The position numbers were made by a program, and so were the translations under genes. This document shows positions 1 through 12,704 of a stretch of 64,000 bases of DNA, piece after piece. This DNA is from Sphagnum compactum. Its lineage: Eukaryota > Bryophyta > Sphagnopsida > Sphagnales. The stretch's first letter is position 1, and the number at the start of each line of letters is the position of its first letter. The stretch lies in contig OZ234493.1 in the NCBI GenBank assembly GCA_965153455.1, positions 18,466,213 through 18,530,212 of the forward strand, given 5' to 3'. Under the pieces are notes generated by a model. The model ran no database searches and was not told where the DNA came from. It was given only the letters and a program-made list of their open reading frames with translations.

Positions 1-1299
1 CCAGAGTTTGTCACTCTGACCAGTTTTTTGGTGGACAATGTTGGTACAGATTAATTCATCATGCTGGAAATGTTGGATATCCAGCTAAATTAAATGGGTC
101 TCCAATTGCCCATGTCTCCTCTCAAAAGTAGCTGGGCCTGGTCATGCTGCATAATGAAGTAAGTTAGCTTAGGTATATTAGTGCTTTCCAAAGGACGAAG
201 AATTGTATTGTAGTGTATTGTTCTCCAAAGAAAACAATGCCCATAACAGACAAGAAACAAGAAGGGTTCTTCTAGACAAGTTGATCATGATGTGAATACA
301 TTATGTGAAACCCACATGGATCTGCAACCAAATGTCCTTGTAGGACTGGACATAAGACTTTGGGAGGCATTCAGAGTGTGGCCCTTTTTTTTGTTGTCAA
401 GACAGGTTGTTGTTTATAATATTTTAGTCAACAAGTGAGAGTTAGATAACAGTCTGCATGCATTCCTTTCCCCTCCAAAAGGTGGTTGCTCGAAAAGTAA
501 AGTCACCTCATTGGCTTACTGTTTGCTAGCTGGGACCTTCTGTTTTCTAAACGTGCTAAGATTTTGATTGCCCCAGGCATATGATAGTGTCAAGCATGCG
601 ACTGATTCTTTTTGAAGTATGATTTGGCTCATGTAGTGGAATAGGCTTCTACATCCCCTATACCCCTGCGCCACTCCCATAGGAGCGTAATTGCCAAAGT
701 CGTTTCCGCCACCCAACTTTGCTGGAAAATGTTTGTCCTTAGTTCGTGGTCTGGAGTAGAAATGAAATATTCTACTGAACATGACAACCTGAGCTGAAAA
801 TTGCACTTGAACATGGGGGCCCCCTACCCAAGCATAAAGCACTGCCTTGATTTTTCCTTTGTATTTTCAACTCCCTTACCTGCCTGAAGAAACGTGTTTC
901 CAGGAAGGGGGGATGTTCGGCGGTGGAAGGAACCAGCCAGGCTGTACTGGGATCTTCAGACCAGAGGAAGGTACCAGCCAGCCTGTCACTATTTCTAAAA
1001 GGTTAAAAAATCCGAGCCCAACTTTACGGAGGAAAGGGACCCTGAGTAAAGGCCCTTCTTTGACATCCAACCTATTCCCTCGGGCCTACCGGCGCGGGCA
1101 CAGATCTCAAATCAGAGAAGGGCCTGTACTCACACCCTTTTCCTATACATTATCTCCCGCTCCCATGCTGGTGTGAAATGACTTTGCGTATTTGCAATGT
1201 TCCCCAATTTGCACTGTTAAATCTAGGGTTCAAGTTCTTGTGACCCATACCCAAACTACCATCTTTTTGGTGAATCTGTCATAAGAGAGGAGGGGAAAG

Positions 1300-2214
1300 T
1301 TGAGTTGGGGTTTTTTTTCCCCTTTTTTTGACAAGTTGTTTCTGAGGTTGGGTGGGGTGGAGTGGAGTGAGGCGATTTTCTCCCCTTTTTCTCCCCCTTT
1401 CCAAAGGGGACAAGAGGAATTTTCTAGGGAGAGTTGGAGATTTCTCTTCTGCTTTTCAAAATGGTTTTTCTTAGTGACATTGGGAAGAGGGGGGTTTGGT
1501 TATTTCTAACAAGGGGGATTGGCCAAGGCATATGTTTTTGAAAGGCAATTTTTTTTTTATTGGATGCAATTTGTGTTCAAGATCAATTTTGTGCAATTTT
1601 GTAATACAATTTTATTTTTCTTGGCCCCTTCCTTGTAAAGCTAATGAACTCTAAACCCATTAACTTAATTCAATGAAAAATATTTTTTTTAGGATGAAAT
1701 TCTTGTGAAATCATGAAAAACAACTCTTGAACCTAATTTCAATTTGTTTAGGTGAGCAAGTTGAACTTTTTTTGAAAAGTTGACAATTAACTAAACTTTA
1801 TAGTCGAACATGATTAGTTTTAATTTGATGTAAGACTCACTACATGTACAATTCCCTAGTTTTATTTTGGGGTTTAAACTTCATACTTATACAATCTCCA
1901 ACATTGGAGAGTGTGGAGTGTATACTTTGGTTTTCAAACTGGACTCCAAAGTTTTTTAAATGAAAAATCACAAGTTTTTCAAATTTGTAGAATCTAATGA
2001 TAATTTCCTTATAATGGGGTGTTTTTTTTTCTAGGATGCAACTTTGATTGTTCATTTTAATGCACTTGATCAATCATAGAACTAAGGACCTTCTAGGTTG
2101 TTATGATAGGGAAGGCCTTACTATCAAAACATTAACCATTTGACCTTAGGTAGTATGCCTGATTCTGAAGACGTATTGTTTGATAAGAAAAGCCATTCCC
2201 CAATACGAAACAGA
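1300..2214. other. Gene-free, copy-1-specific segment
   Basis: This stretch is absent from the related copy near 29.05-29.26 kb. It begins with T- and G-rich low-complexity sequence (about 1300-1560) and continues as AT-rich DNA. I see no gene, clear terminal repeat or RNA gene. It is either an insertion in copy 1 or a deletion in copy 2. Confidence 0.45.
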
Positions 2215-2349
2215 TGAAAGCATGCCCTTAAAGTTAAATGTGATAGCCAATTCATGGATATGTAATTATGGAGTTTCTTGCATCTTGGTTAATTTGAACT
2301 TAAAACATTCAAGCACAATGTCAAACTATGTTCATGGGTTAAATTTTGG

Positions 2350-4640
2350 AAAGAAAATACTATGGAAAAGGTTTCAACTCGTGTTTTGTGGTATTAAAAT
2401 TTGCTATAGATACCCATTGGTTATCAACTTGAGTATATATTCACTTACCCAACAGGGTGAAAGAAATCAAAAAACTAATTTTGGTACACAACCTTGCTTT
2501 TCATTTTTTTAAAAAAAATTTCAAAAAACCGGCTTTCTAGCCATGGGCACTTTGTTGATCATTTCATGCAAACTAATGGTTCTTTAATGTTTCTAAAGTA
2601 ACTAGAACCAATTATTCTTTGATTTTGATTTCTTTTGGGTCTTTAGATAGTCAAATTTAGGAAAAAAAACTACCTGAAACTACACTTGGAATCAAGAATT
2701 TGCCTTCAACTAAAACTAGATTCAAGAATTACCTCTAGATAAAAATGACTTGAACTTGGCCTCAAAACCTATTTTATATAGGTTCCTATTCTTAAATTTT
2801 ATTTTTAATTTTCTTAAGAACTTATTTCCTTGTTTCAAGAGGGGCTAAACATGTTTTTAATTTGTGAAAAGGTTTCTAGTATACAAGTTTTTAATAATAA
2901 ATTTGATGGTGTGAGTGGTTAGAGACGAAGGTTTGGGGTTAAAACTCAAAGTTATTACTTTTTGGAACATGTTTGAAAATGAAACTTTTTTTTTTCTTTT
3001 TTGGTTTAGGAATGTAGTTGGTACACATGGCCACTTTTTATTGATTTTACAATGATAGTAATAGGAAATTTTCAATTTTGAACTACGTAAAAGTAAGTAG
3101 AACTTGTTTGGAACTGGAACTGCTTGGGATTTCTTTTTGAAAAACAAAGAATGTGCAATCTAGAAATATGAAGAATTGGGTTAAAATTGGACTTGCTGCA
3201 AAGATTTATCAAAGATTAAAAATTTCCTTGGACTAGATTCAAAAGTCCTTTCAATGTTTTGTAAAAAAAATTGAAACTAAGACTAAAGATTTTCTTGGAA
3301 AGTTAAAATTGAACAAAATTGGTTTAAACTAATGTTCTTCAATTCTTGACTTTGAAAAGAACCTTCAAATCCAATTGTCAGCTTTCTTTTTGTTTGATGG
3401 AGGGTGTCTTCATGTTAAGGAGCTTCACCTAGATTGTTTGTTAAGGATTTTTAAAAGACACGTAGAACTTTGGGGCATGGAATTGAATTTTTATATTTTA
3501 ATAATAACTATAACAATTAATGTTGACTCAATAAGTTCCAACCAAAAATGTCATTTAAATTGTGAAAATAAAATCCTTATGGAATCTTTTTTGGATGTGA
3601 TGAATTTTTTTTAATGTACAAAGGACTTCATAATTATGCAATTATGACATGTAACAATACAAGTTTGATTAATTATTACCATTAATATGTAATTAATTGA
3701 CATAATATTTCATTTTTATAGTATCTTGATAGTTGATGAAGAATTTAGAATTCTTTTGGTTGTTATCTACAAGAAAACTCTATTTGTGAAATTCTAAATG
3801 ATATTTTTTAACATGAAGACACCCTAGAACCTCTACTAAGGATTTAAAAATGATTTTTGAATTTATAGAACTTTTAGTTGTAGACACTTTCACAAACAAA
3901 TTTGGAGCTTGGTGTCATATGAAATTGGATTTGGTTCCATTTACATTGCACCCAACAAAGTCAAAGAACTTGCTTAAATAGGTATTCATGTTCTTAGAGT
4001 GGGTATTAAATTATGTAAGAGAAAATTGGGGAGGAACGATGCAATTATGGAAATAAACCCTGGAAATAAACAAGCAATGAAAAGGCCCACTAGTTTTTGC
4101 TAGGTGGAGAGGATTTATGTTGGGACTAAACCAAAAGATGATGAGACAATTTCATTCATCATTTTTTCGGTGATAAAACATGCAGCTAACATCACCGTAA
4201 TTTATCTCATAAGGTCTGCCCAAAGTTGAATGTACAAACTAAAAATTAAGGCTTTCAAAAACCTTGGGCTTATATATAATTAGAGAGCTTGGAATTGTTT
4301 TGAAAGGGACAACATTTTAATTGAATTTTAGTTTCGTTATTAGAAAAATGTAGTCTCACAAAATTCTCAGCCTCTTTAACTGCAGAAAATGACCTTAACC
4401 TACCAAAATTAGTTTGAATTGGTGTGGGGGGGTAGGTATTTGATTTTTCAATCACAATTGGGTCCATGTTTTACAAACCCATGAATTAGATAGGTATGAG
4501 GTAAGGGTGGGGGTTTGGATATTGTTATAGGTGGGCATAAGCATGTATGGTGTTTTGTAATTTTTTGACAGAAACCTAGATTGGTATGTTAAGTTGTAGA
4601 AAAACACGTTGTTAGACCTAATACCTAAGTCTTTTACAAA
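2350..4640. other. Gene-free AT-rich segment, copy-1-specific
   Basis: The segment lies between two blocks that are nearly adjacent in the related copy at 29.3 kb. It contains one SINE-like head (about 2893-2942) and otherwise AT-rich DNA with short, stop-interrupted frames. I could not define terminal repeats that would make the whole segment one element. Confidence 0.4.
2893..2942 (+). repeat. tRNA-like SINE head (weak)
   Basis: The sequence GGTGTGAGTGGTTAGAGA resembles a Pol III A box and is followed by GGGGTTAAAACTC, which resembles a B box. The spacing is short and the match imperfect. A tail or target-site duplication was not established. Confidence 0.3.
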
Positions 4641-4799
4641 CATTAGTTTTTAGAATTTAAAACACAACACACAACATATTAAAAAAACTTGTGCTAACAC
4701 AACTATTCAAACATAAATGGGTTTGCAATGCAACTTTAAATCCAAAGATGAAATCATTCAAACTAAGACTTTTTTTGACTTAACGTAGATGATTATCAT

Positions 4800-5780
4800 C
4801 CTTCTAGAGCAGTAATTTGGACAAGTAATTCTGAAGTTTTGTTCAGCTCAAAATCCATTCCATTTGTATTGATTGGGTGCATTTCAAACAAGCATATTCA
4901 AAATTGAATTACTAATTTTATGTGTACATTAAATCAGGAGCTTGTTGTTGACATCTTTAAAAATTTTAACCTGTAAATATTAGTTCACCCACCCAAAGTC
5001 TTGCAATTTGTTGTCTGCTTTGCAAACCTGTTGAAATAAAAAGAAACAACAATGATGAACTTAATGATAAATTTGTAGGATGTATGAGGAGAACCAGACA
5101 GCAAAGGATGCAGTTCGCTTTTTCAACAGTCAAAATCCATGGCAACAATAGTAATTTCTATAAATTTCTTGCCTCTTGAAATTTGAATATACCACAGAGC
5201 TATTCATGGAAAATTTGTGTAATTAATTTCCTTGTCATCATGTTTTAAGATCACTTTCCTACCTAAATTCCAAATTTTGTATCAAGTTTTTTGGGCAAAC
5301 TGTTCTGCATGCAGTTTCTCCCTGTACATTGATCCAGGTATGGAAAATGAGTCTACCTGAGGAAGGGAAATGGAACCTCAGGAGTCAACATATCTTGTTA
5401 AAAAAGTTTTGTAAACTCTTTCGCATGATGTAATAATGGAACCGCCACATGCAGCCTATTAAAACTTTCTGTACTCTTTTATATCATGCAAAAGTGAGTT
5501 TTAAGTTTCAACCCAGAGAGATGGAGCCTTTAGTACTATTTTATCACATGTCTTTTGCTTTGGACGCAAGGGTGCCCATGAATCTAATATATTAAAGCAA
5601 ACGTGGTGTCTGTCTGTCTGTCCGTGTGGACAAAAATTGGGCAGTGCCTGGAAGATTCTTCCAGTCACTGCCCGTTCCCTGTGGAGCTTCCCCAGATGTA
5701 ACTGACTCCAGAGAAAAAAGAAATAGGGGCAGTCTGATTTTTTGAGGCAAAAGATTTGGTAGACCAAAAAAAATAATAAT
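4800..5780. other. Intergenic, no gene seen
   Basis: Mixed-composition DNA with only short ORFs. A TGTC/TGTCTG microsatellite-like stretch lies near 5606-5626. No conserved domain, RNA gene or repeat boundary was recognised. Confidence 0.5.
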
Positions 5781-5781
5781 T

Positions 5782-6240
5782 TAGGCCTTGGACAGCCCAG
5801 AATCTTTTTTTTTTTTTTTTTTTTTTTGTATTGACCAAGACTACCTTTTTTTTCTTTTAGCTACTGTCCGTCCCGATTAAGGGGATGGATGAAATGTCCG
5901 TCCGGCTTGATGACGAGACGGATTTAGGGGAAGACCAGAAAAAAAATATTTAGGCCTTGGACAGCCCAGAATCAATTTTTTTTTTTTTTTTTGTATTGAC
6001 CAAGACTACATTTTTTTTTCTTTTAGCTACTGTCCGTTCCAATTAAGGGGATGGATGAAATGTCCGTCCGGCTTGATGACGGGACGGATTTTGGGGAAGC
6101 CTTTTTTCTTTTAGCTACTGTCCGTCCCGATTAAGGGGATGGATGAAATGTCCGTCCGGCTGGATGACGGGGCGGATTTAGGGGAAACTTTTTTTCTTTT
6201 AGCTACTGTTCGTCCCGATTAAGGGGATGGATGAAATGCC
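5782..6240. repeat. Tandem repeat with CCGTCCCG/CGGGACGG foldback
   Basis: About four units share CTTTTAGCTACTGTCCGTCC, GATTAAGGGGATGGATGAAA and a closing GACGGGACGGATTTTGGGG-like stretch, starting near 5855, 6020, 6105 and 6200. A longer outer unit beginning TTAGGCCTTGGACAGCCCAG and containing a poly-T run plus GTATTGACCAAGACTAC occurs twice (about 5782 and 5950). Each short unit has CCGTCCCG near its start and its complement CGGGACGG near its end, so it can fold back. No coding potential is evident. Confidence 0.75.
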
Positions 6241-6244
6241 TTCA

Positions 6245-9200
6245 TTCTTGGGGGGGGTCGACGGGTAAGTTGAGGATGAAATTTTTTTATGCTTTTGTTC
6301 TCATCATGTTCTCAATCTGTTCTCATATGTTAAAAGTTTCTAAAAAAAACTAAAACATTAACCAAGTTTAAAGAAACCGGGGGACTTCACAGTGGCCGAA
6401 GGTCACGGGCACCCACTAGTCCTGAAAAGAGACAAAGTTTTCTGTAACATATTCACCACATGTCTTTTGCAGCAAAAGCAAGGCTATCCTGAATCCTGAA
6501 GGATAGTAAAATAATGCAGTGTCATTGGTGTATGGAAAGTCATGGGGATGATCATCAATTAAGACGTAACATCATGAACATCAATTTGAAAGTGTATTAT
6601 GCATTCCAAGTTGCAACATATAAGATCCTCAATTAGAATGCAACATAATGATAATCAATCATTAATCACATTAAGCATTCCAAGCCAAAACATATAGGAA
6701 AATTCAAAATTTCATCATTAACAAACAGTCTTTTTTTTTTTTTCAATTTTGTGATGTGGCATTGGTGGTGATGGTCTCACAAGAGATTTAGCAAAAGTGA
6801 TGATGAGCCCATAGAAGATTTAGCTTTAGTGGTGAAAATATTTGAAGAATTTGTCAAAACAATAGAAAAACTGTCATAAACAATAAAAATTTGGCAAAAT
6901 TCCTTAGTCGTTGGATGCAACCGAGAACCTTAAACCTCATCCAACAACAATGTTTAGAGCTAGAAACTCTTGTTATAGCGGTTGGGCCTCCCAACAAACA
7001 GTGAAATTTTGCCTTACTTCATCAAAATTAAAATAAATGTTTACTTCTGGTTATGGCATGGAAAAGACTCTTATCTTGCATTCTACCAAATGGATTTCTA
7101 ATTGACAAGCTTGTGTTTTGATCTTTCAAGCTTACAAATTAGCCTAACTCGGTTTTGATTAGGAAAGCTAGGATGGATAAAGAAATTTTGGTGGTTAAGT
7201 TTGAATCTAAGGGATTAGGTTAAGAGGTATGCCCTTATCCTAATAGAGCTTGAAGGGGTGGCTTGGTTAAGAAAAAGGGAAGGTAGGTTGACTTAAGGAC
7301 AAGGTTAAATTTCTTGTCTTTGTTTAAGACTAGTTAACCACACTAGATAAAAAGGTACAGGCAAGGGGAAGGAGGCTTCCTAAAAGTTTTTAAGCAATTA
7401 AGGTTAGGTTAGGGCATCACTAATGGCGCCTTTAAGGAGTTGAGAAGTAAGGAATAAGTGTTGATTTCTTTTTCTTCTTCTTGAATGTTGAGTGGAACAT
7501 GGGAGGGAGGTTGTGAAAAAGAGGGAGTGATGATGGTATAGGCAAGAGATCTTGACAATCATGAGGAGGCAAGGAAGATGAAGGTGGGAGGACACAACAT
7601 CATGAACTAACTAACTTCTCAAGGAGTGATAAGTCAACATTTGTTGGAGAATGGAGGCAAGATCTTCAAGTAGTGGTGGTTGTGGTACTATAAGGGGAGG
7701 AATTCATGAGCATGGTGAATGGGAGGCAGCTAGTGTCAAGCAAAGGTATTTAGACTTGTTGGAGTAAGGGGGGGTTAGGAATATAAAAGAGGAGGAAATT
7801 GGAGTTTGTTGGTGTGGGACCTAGTAGCAAACAAGCAATGGTCTACCCTTTTACAAATGCAAGAAAACAAGATATAGACAAGAAACATGGCTATCTTGGG
7901 CGTTAAAAGGTAAGGGGGCTATTTTCATTTTGATTAGTACTACAAGCTTTGAAGCAATAGATAGGAGGAGGTAGGATTGTAATGAAGTGGAAGAGTTTAT
8001 GGAGTAGGTAAGATTCAGTTAGAGATGGGAGTGAAAAAACTCCAGGTTGAAAGAATTATGTTGTAACCTCACTTTGAATGATGTGAGTTGTTTTGGTGTG
8101 TAATAACTTTCCATAACCCTTGGGAAATGACCTATGTATGAATAATTTTAATTTAGGGTTGCAACGAATTAAAGAGGGTGATAGGGAAGAGTAGCCAAGA
8201 AAAAAAGTGAAATGATTGTTTGCAACAACCAGAAATAGGACATAAAAATAGTAGATAAAGAAAGAAGAAACTCTAAAAAAGAGGGATACTTCTAGGTTGG
8301 ACACCATAAGGTTGTACCCTTCTTTGTTGTTGCAAAGATAAGAAGAAAAGAAGAAAAGAATCCCTAGAATAAGAAGCCAGAAGATAGAAGAGTTAAAAGT
8401 TGGCAAATAACTTGTGACTCTCTCCTTTGAAAATCCCAAAAGGGGTAAGAGAAGTGACCCAAGATAAGGTGTTAAGGGGTGCTAAAATTGCGCTTAACAC
8501 CTGCACTAAGGGCCACACCATGCTAAGGCAGCAGTAAGGAATGACATGGAGGACTTTGCTAATGAAATTACAAACCTTCATTAGTCCTTTTGCACTATTC
8601 TTAATGCCCATACAACTGTTAGTCACTTAACAAAGAAAACTGATACAGTAGTCGGTTCACATAAAAAATATAATATCAACATCAAATGAGAGGTTCTTTT
8701 AGAATGTCTCATCACAAAAGTCTAGGAAGTTCCAAGCAAAGGTAAAATGAACATAAAGCAGGAAAGCTTAGATTTGTGAATTTCCCAAAAGTGTTGCATC
8801 AAAATCTACAAACTCGGCAAAACATTTCACTGCCTTTACTGCAGTGTGGTAATCACAAAGGCAACCTTTGATTATCTTCACCAAACACCTTTTCTATTGC
8901 TGTGCCCCTACCAGTGGTGTGGTTCCGCCCAAAATATATGGTTTTTTAGGCGGGTATCTCTCTTTTCTAAACTTTGATTAACACCTCGAATAAACTAATA
9001 TAATAAACTAAACTTAACCCTATACCATTCTCAAAAAAAGAACAAGATAACCCAAAAAAATGAAGTGGCAAATGAAGTTTCATTCCTGTTAAGAAAGGCA
9101 ATATATATTTATATATAATTAAGAAAGGCAATATAAGAAAGGAAAATGAGATAGTTTGTCTTTGGAATTATCCAAGTAAAAACGTACGAAAAATTATGCA

Positions 9201-9848
9201 AAATCAATTTTCCAGGGATGACTGTACAAAAGATTATACAAAATCTCTCAAGTTTGGGCTTCTCAAAATTTCTTGTCACGGAATATAATACCCCTCTCTT
9301 TTTGTATATGTGTACTTTGCCAAAAGTGCACACGTCACGGTCCAATACCGTGCTAGCCATGTATTATATCTGAATACATCCCGATTCCTTGACAGCTCTT
9401 GGTTTCTTCATTAAAATGCTCATATCAATGCTCCGTGGGATATTAGGTGTGGTATGATTCAACTTATGCCACATGCACCATGCCAGGGTCTCCATTCACA
9501 CGAGAAAGTACTGTGTTCAATAATGGTCAGGCTATTGAAATGCCACGCGGGCTAGACGAAGTAGGTTTGGATCTTAGTTTATCCCCTGGAAATAGGAGCA
9601 CATGACAAGAAGAAAAAGGTAATTAGGAGGCCCACGATCCCAAATGCAAGGCAGGCGGTAGTGGCACGGTCTGCAAACATGATTTGGGTGTTCACTATTA
9701 AATGCACTGGCCAAAATAGCCATGGCAGTTGCTGTTCCTGCGCCAATAGCCAAGGCACCCTTTCACAAAATCCTCCACATGGGACTTTTTTGTTTCTGAT
9801 TTCCTTTTTTCACCCCTGCCCGCCCCCCATCCCCACCCATCCATGGTG
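6245..9848. other. Intergenic, no gene seen
   Basis: AT- and purine-rich DNA. The longest frame, 8056-8439 on the minus strand, is of low complexity and hydrophobic without family features. A short dispersed repeat (about 8930-9062) recurs near 31350. The rest shows no recognised gene, RNA or mobile-element end. Confidence 0.5.
8930..9062 (+). repeat. Dispersed repeat, related to 31345-31460
   Basis: GGCGGGTATCTCTCTTTTCT followed by AAACTTTGATTAACAC, AATAAACTAA and ACAAGATAACCC matches GGCTGGTATCTCCCTTCTCT and the following bases near 31350-31460 in the same order. Both copies are AT-rich and non-coding. The family is not recognised. Confidence 0.5.
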
Positions 9849-9856
9849 ATGAAAAT

Positions 9857-10694
9857 CAGTGTTGGGCGGGTATCAAAAATACCCTCGAGTATCACCCGGG
9901 TATCATTTGAGCATTTTAATCTGATCCTCTCAAGGTATCACAAGGAATGATACCCTGATTAAAAATCAAACCACTGGTTGTCTCTTGTGTGAGAATTGAA
10001 TGTGAAAATCGATTTTTAGAAAACAAATTTTTTTTTTGAAAACTGGATAAGGTCTGAAACCTTAGAAGTTATGAAAATCGAACTTAATTATTTTTTTATA
10101 TAAAATGAAACAACATTTTACTTATTGGATCTTGTTGATCATTCATGGATCATTAGTTTGAACTTTGAAAGTATGATGTTAAATCAGCCTAGTTTAATTA
10201 GGGTTATAAAAAAAGAACTTTTTCATCATCAAACCCATTTCAAAATTTGCCAGTCAGATTCAATTTGCCTTGGAAGATGAGAAATCCAAGGGAGGACTAG
10301 TATTTGGTGATAGGTATTTATTAATGGTAGGCCAGGTCAGATATTTTGACAGTTTATATTTAAAATCTTTCAAAAACCTTGAACTAGAGGTTTTTTGATT
10401 TAAATGTTTTTCAAAAAGTCAGAGCTGTCGTTAAAAATAAAATAAAATAAAAAATTACAAATTTTTGGTTCTAATTTAAAATTTTAATTTCTAATTTTAA
10501 AAAAAAGTAATACCTACTTTGTGAGAATTGACAAAAGATAACCAGTTGTTCTCAAATTTTTGAAAATCAACATTGTGAGAACTGGCTTAAATTTTTTTAA
10601 AATGTTTTTGACAAGAACCAAACCCTTTTGTAAATTACTTTGTGAAAACTGGACCCCATAAGTATCATAAAATTGTGATACCCATCCAACACTG
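9857..10694. mobile_element. hAT-like non-autonomous TIR element
   Basis: The left end CAGTGTTGGGCGGGTATCA is matched in inverted orientation by TGATACCCATCCAACACTG at the right end: 17 of 19 positions pair. The flanking octamers ATGAAAAT (9849-9856) and GTGAAAAC (10695-10702) agree at 6 of 8 positions, which fits an aged 8-bp target-site duplication. CAG-type ends with an 8-bp duplication are typical of hAT elements; the family call is inference. The interior is AT-rich with no transposase frame, so the element would depend on another source. Length is 838 bp. Confidence 0.6.
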
Positions 10695-11056
10695 GTGAAA
10701 ACCACTGCCAATTCAGGCCCTTGGTTTCACTGCCCTTCTTTCCACTTCCCACATGGTTGAAAATTAAAATTTAAAAAAAAGTCCCATGGGTACTATGGAA
10801 GGGTGCCCTGGCTATTGAGGGAGGGACAGCATCTACCATGGCTATTGTTCTCTCCCAACTTGCAAGGGGAGTGAACCTGGCCATATCAGAAAGACTAAAA
10901 GAAATCAATGACTATTCGTTCATTCAACCGTTCCAGCCAGAATGGTCAGTTCTATGCAGCCCAGAGGACATGATTGGCCGAGTTGGCAGAATCTGTCCCT
11001 ATCGATGGTATTCCGCAATTACATCCCCTACAGTCGATACGCATGCTCCGAGATCC

Positions 11057-11065
11057 CTATATAGC
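11057..11065 (+). promoter_or_regulatory. Candidate TATA box upstream of DUF247 gene
   Basis: CTATATAGC lies in a locally less AT-rich, CpG-containing stretch and is followed by a pyrimidine-rich run (about 11090-11260) typical of plant leaders. It is about 1.65 kb upstream of the DUF247 start, so it serves that gene only if the leader is long or intron-containing. No transcript evidence is available here. Confidence 0.35.
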
Positions 11066-11089
11066 CAGACGTTCTCCTGAACCTTCACC

Positions 11090-12704
11090 GCTCAAAGTCA
11101 TTTTGCGTTTCCTGAGCTCTCTCGTCTCGTCTGCATTCTGCTCGTTGCCATCCTCCTCACAGGCTCCTCTAGTTTGCTTTCTTTCTTCTCTCTCATTACA
11201 TCCCAGGTTCAGTTTCTAGCACGCTGCACGTCTCTCCCTGTCTTTCCTTTCTCTCCAACAAATCTCTGTTTCATTCTTGCAATTTGTTTTGTTTCTTTTC
11301 CCCATTACGCCCCCCTGCCGACCCGGCTTTCATTTACGCACAACTGCAGCTGCCGCAATTGCATCCCGTGGGATTGCCATTCTCCTTGGCCTCAGACCAA
11401 TTTTCATACCCCTGCCGATGACCAGCCAGTACTCTGTTGTACTCCGAGTCATCTAGTGTCGACGGTATACTCGCATGCAGTTACGTTTAACTCAATGTCT
11501 CAATAGATCTCTAGGTTCTGGATTTCGCTGTTTCTTTTCCAGTATGAAATTGATGGTCTGATTGTTTATTTCCTTTCCAGCATCGACTAATTGTCCGTAT
11601 GTATTATTGCAGATATTTCGTGTAAGGACAGTCTCCACTAAAGAGTACAAAATCTTTATACAGTGGATTGCTCCATCTAAGTTGGTGCGCGTGCAACTTG
11701 TTTACTGCATTTAAGGTCACATCGCCTTTGTTGCCCTGTATGTGGATGTTCACCCCACCAAAGGATTGTTTACAACTTTAATCTGAATAGATGCTTCCAA
11801 GCTCCTGCTCATGGTTGGAATCTTTAACGTGGTAAAGACAAGAAAATTCGTATTGAAATATGTGAGCGCAATTCAGCATGGGATTGGCTTCTGAAAGTTG
11901 CTTTAGTAGGTCACCATGTGTGTTGTAATGAGATGTTCTAGATTAACGTTTGACACAATATGAGGCCTGGCTCGGTCATCTCCCTCTTCACAATGTTAAT
12001 CTTCTGGTGCTCTGTTTTCGCTCCATTCTTCTCTCTAGCTTGCAATATTCCCTCAGTTTGTGCGATGTCTGTTTTCATGCAGCTTGCAGCCGCTCCCGGA
12101 ACGAATTTCATATACAGCCCACCCGTATTTTCTGTTGGCTAATTGCAGCGAGTAAACCTCTCCCCACCTGTTTTTGCAGCTCTACCACAACATACCAGAC
12201 GCTTCCGCTTTCTTGGAGTGTCCACATAGCTTCAAGCACTAGTATTCGCAGCAGTACTCTCTCCAAGTTACCTGCCGTTCCACGTTCATTCCTACTGCAG
12301 TACGCTGCATTACTCTAACGGCCCGCGCTATCAGCTACCTCGCGGCTCCACTCCGATCTATCCTAATAATTTGAAGTGGTGCGTTTCATTTTATTGATTC
12401 ATGTGTAGATGCGCTTTTCATGAAAGAACCTGTTGACACTCTTGAGGCCACACTAACTCCTTTGCATAGCAGAATAGAGTTCGAAAAATACTGATATCTC
12501 AACTAAGTTGTATTGTGTAATTATTTCTTCCTCTCAGACCGTTCCAGAAATTAGAAGTAATGCCACTTACCCATCAATGTCTGAACATAAAGTTAGTTGT
12601 CACGAATCTTCACAATGGTGATCAAGCCATGCTTTCACTATGGAGATTGCTTTGAAACATGGTCAGGAAGTAGATTTTTGTAACAGGTTTCCTAAATAAT
12701 CGAA
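11090..12704 (+). other. Possible 5' leader of the DUF247 gene
   Basis: This stretch has more GC and CpG than the surrounding desert and is rich in C and T. It contains ORFs (11174-11506, 11950-12318) whose predicted peptides are low-complexity Ser/Cys/Pro/Leu-rich and resemble no family. A good 3' splice site, TGTTATGTTGTTACAG, ends at 12741, three bases before an ATG at 12744 in frame with the DUF247 ORF. An intron in the leader is therefore plausible, but I could not fix its donor site. Confidence 0.35.

Larger units (their letters stand above)
1..4795 (+). repeat. Mosaic dispersed repeat, copy 1
   Basis: Blocks at about 1-1280, 2215-2345 and 4640-4795 match, in the same order and orientation, blocks at about 27680-27720 plus 28143-29045, 29260-29365 and 29340-29525. 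Shared landmarks include GCTGGAAATGTTGGAT, CAGCTAAATTAAATGGGTCT, CATGCCCTTAAAGTTAAATG and ATAAATGGGTTTGCA. Copy 1 has about 0.9 kb (1300-2214) and 2.3 kb (2350-4640) of sequence between blocks that copy 2 lacks. No intact reading frame runs through it; the ORFs of about 110 codons are not conserved between copies. It could be a fragment of an old transposon or a segmental duplication. Confidence 0.75.

Noticed and set aside
8056-8439. 127-codon minus-strand ORF with hydrophobic stretches
   Set aside because: The Phe/Leu/Ser-rich composition is what purine-rich plus-strand DNA gives; no domain, homologous copy or gene context supports it.
10838-11080. 80-codon ORF with a good ACCATGG start context upstream of the TATA box
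   Set aside because: No family resemblance, it runs across the proposed TATA box, and there is no sign that it is spliced to the DUF247 frame. It was considered as an alternative first exon and not supported.
11950-12318. 122-codon plus-strand ORF before the DUF247 gene
   Set aside because: The Ser/Cys/Leu-rich peptide resembles translation of pyrimidine-rich leader DNA, and no domain is seen.
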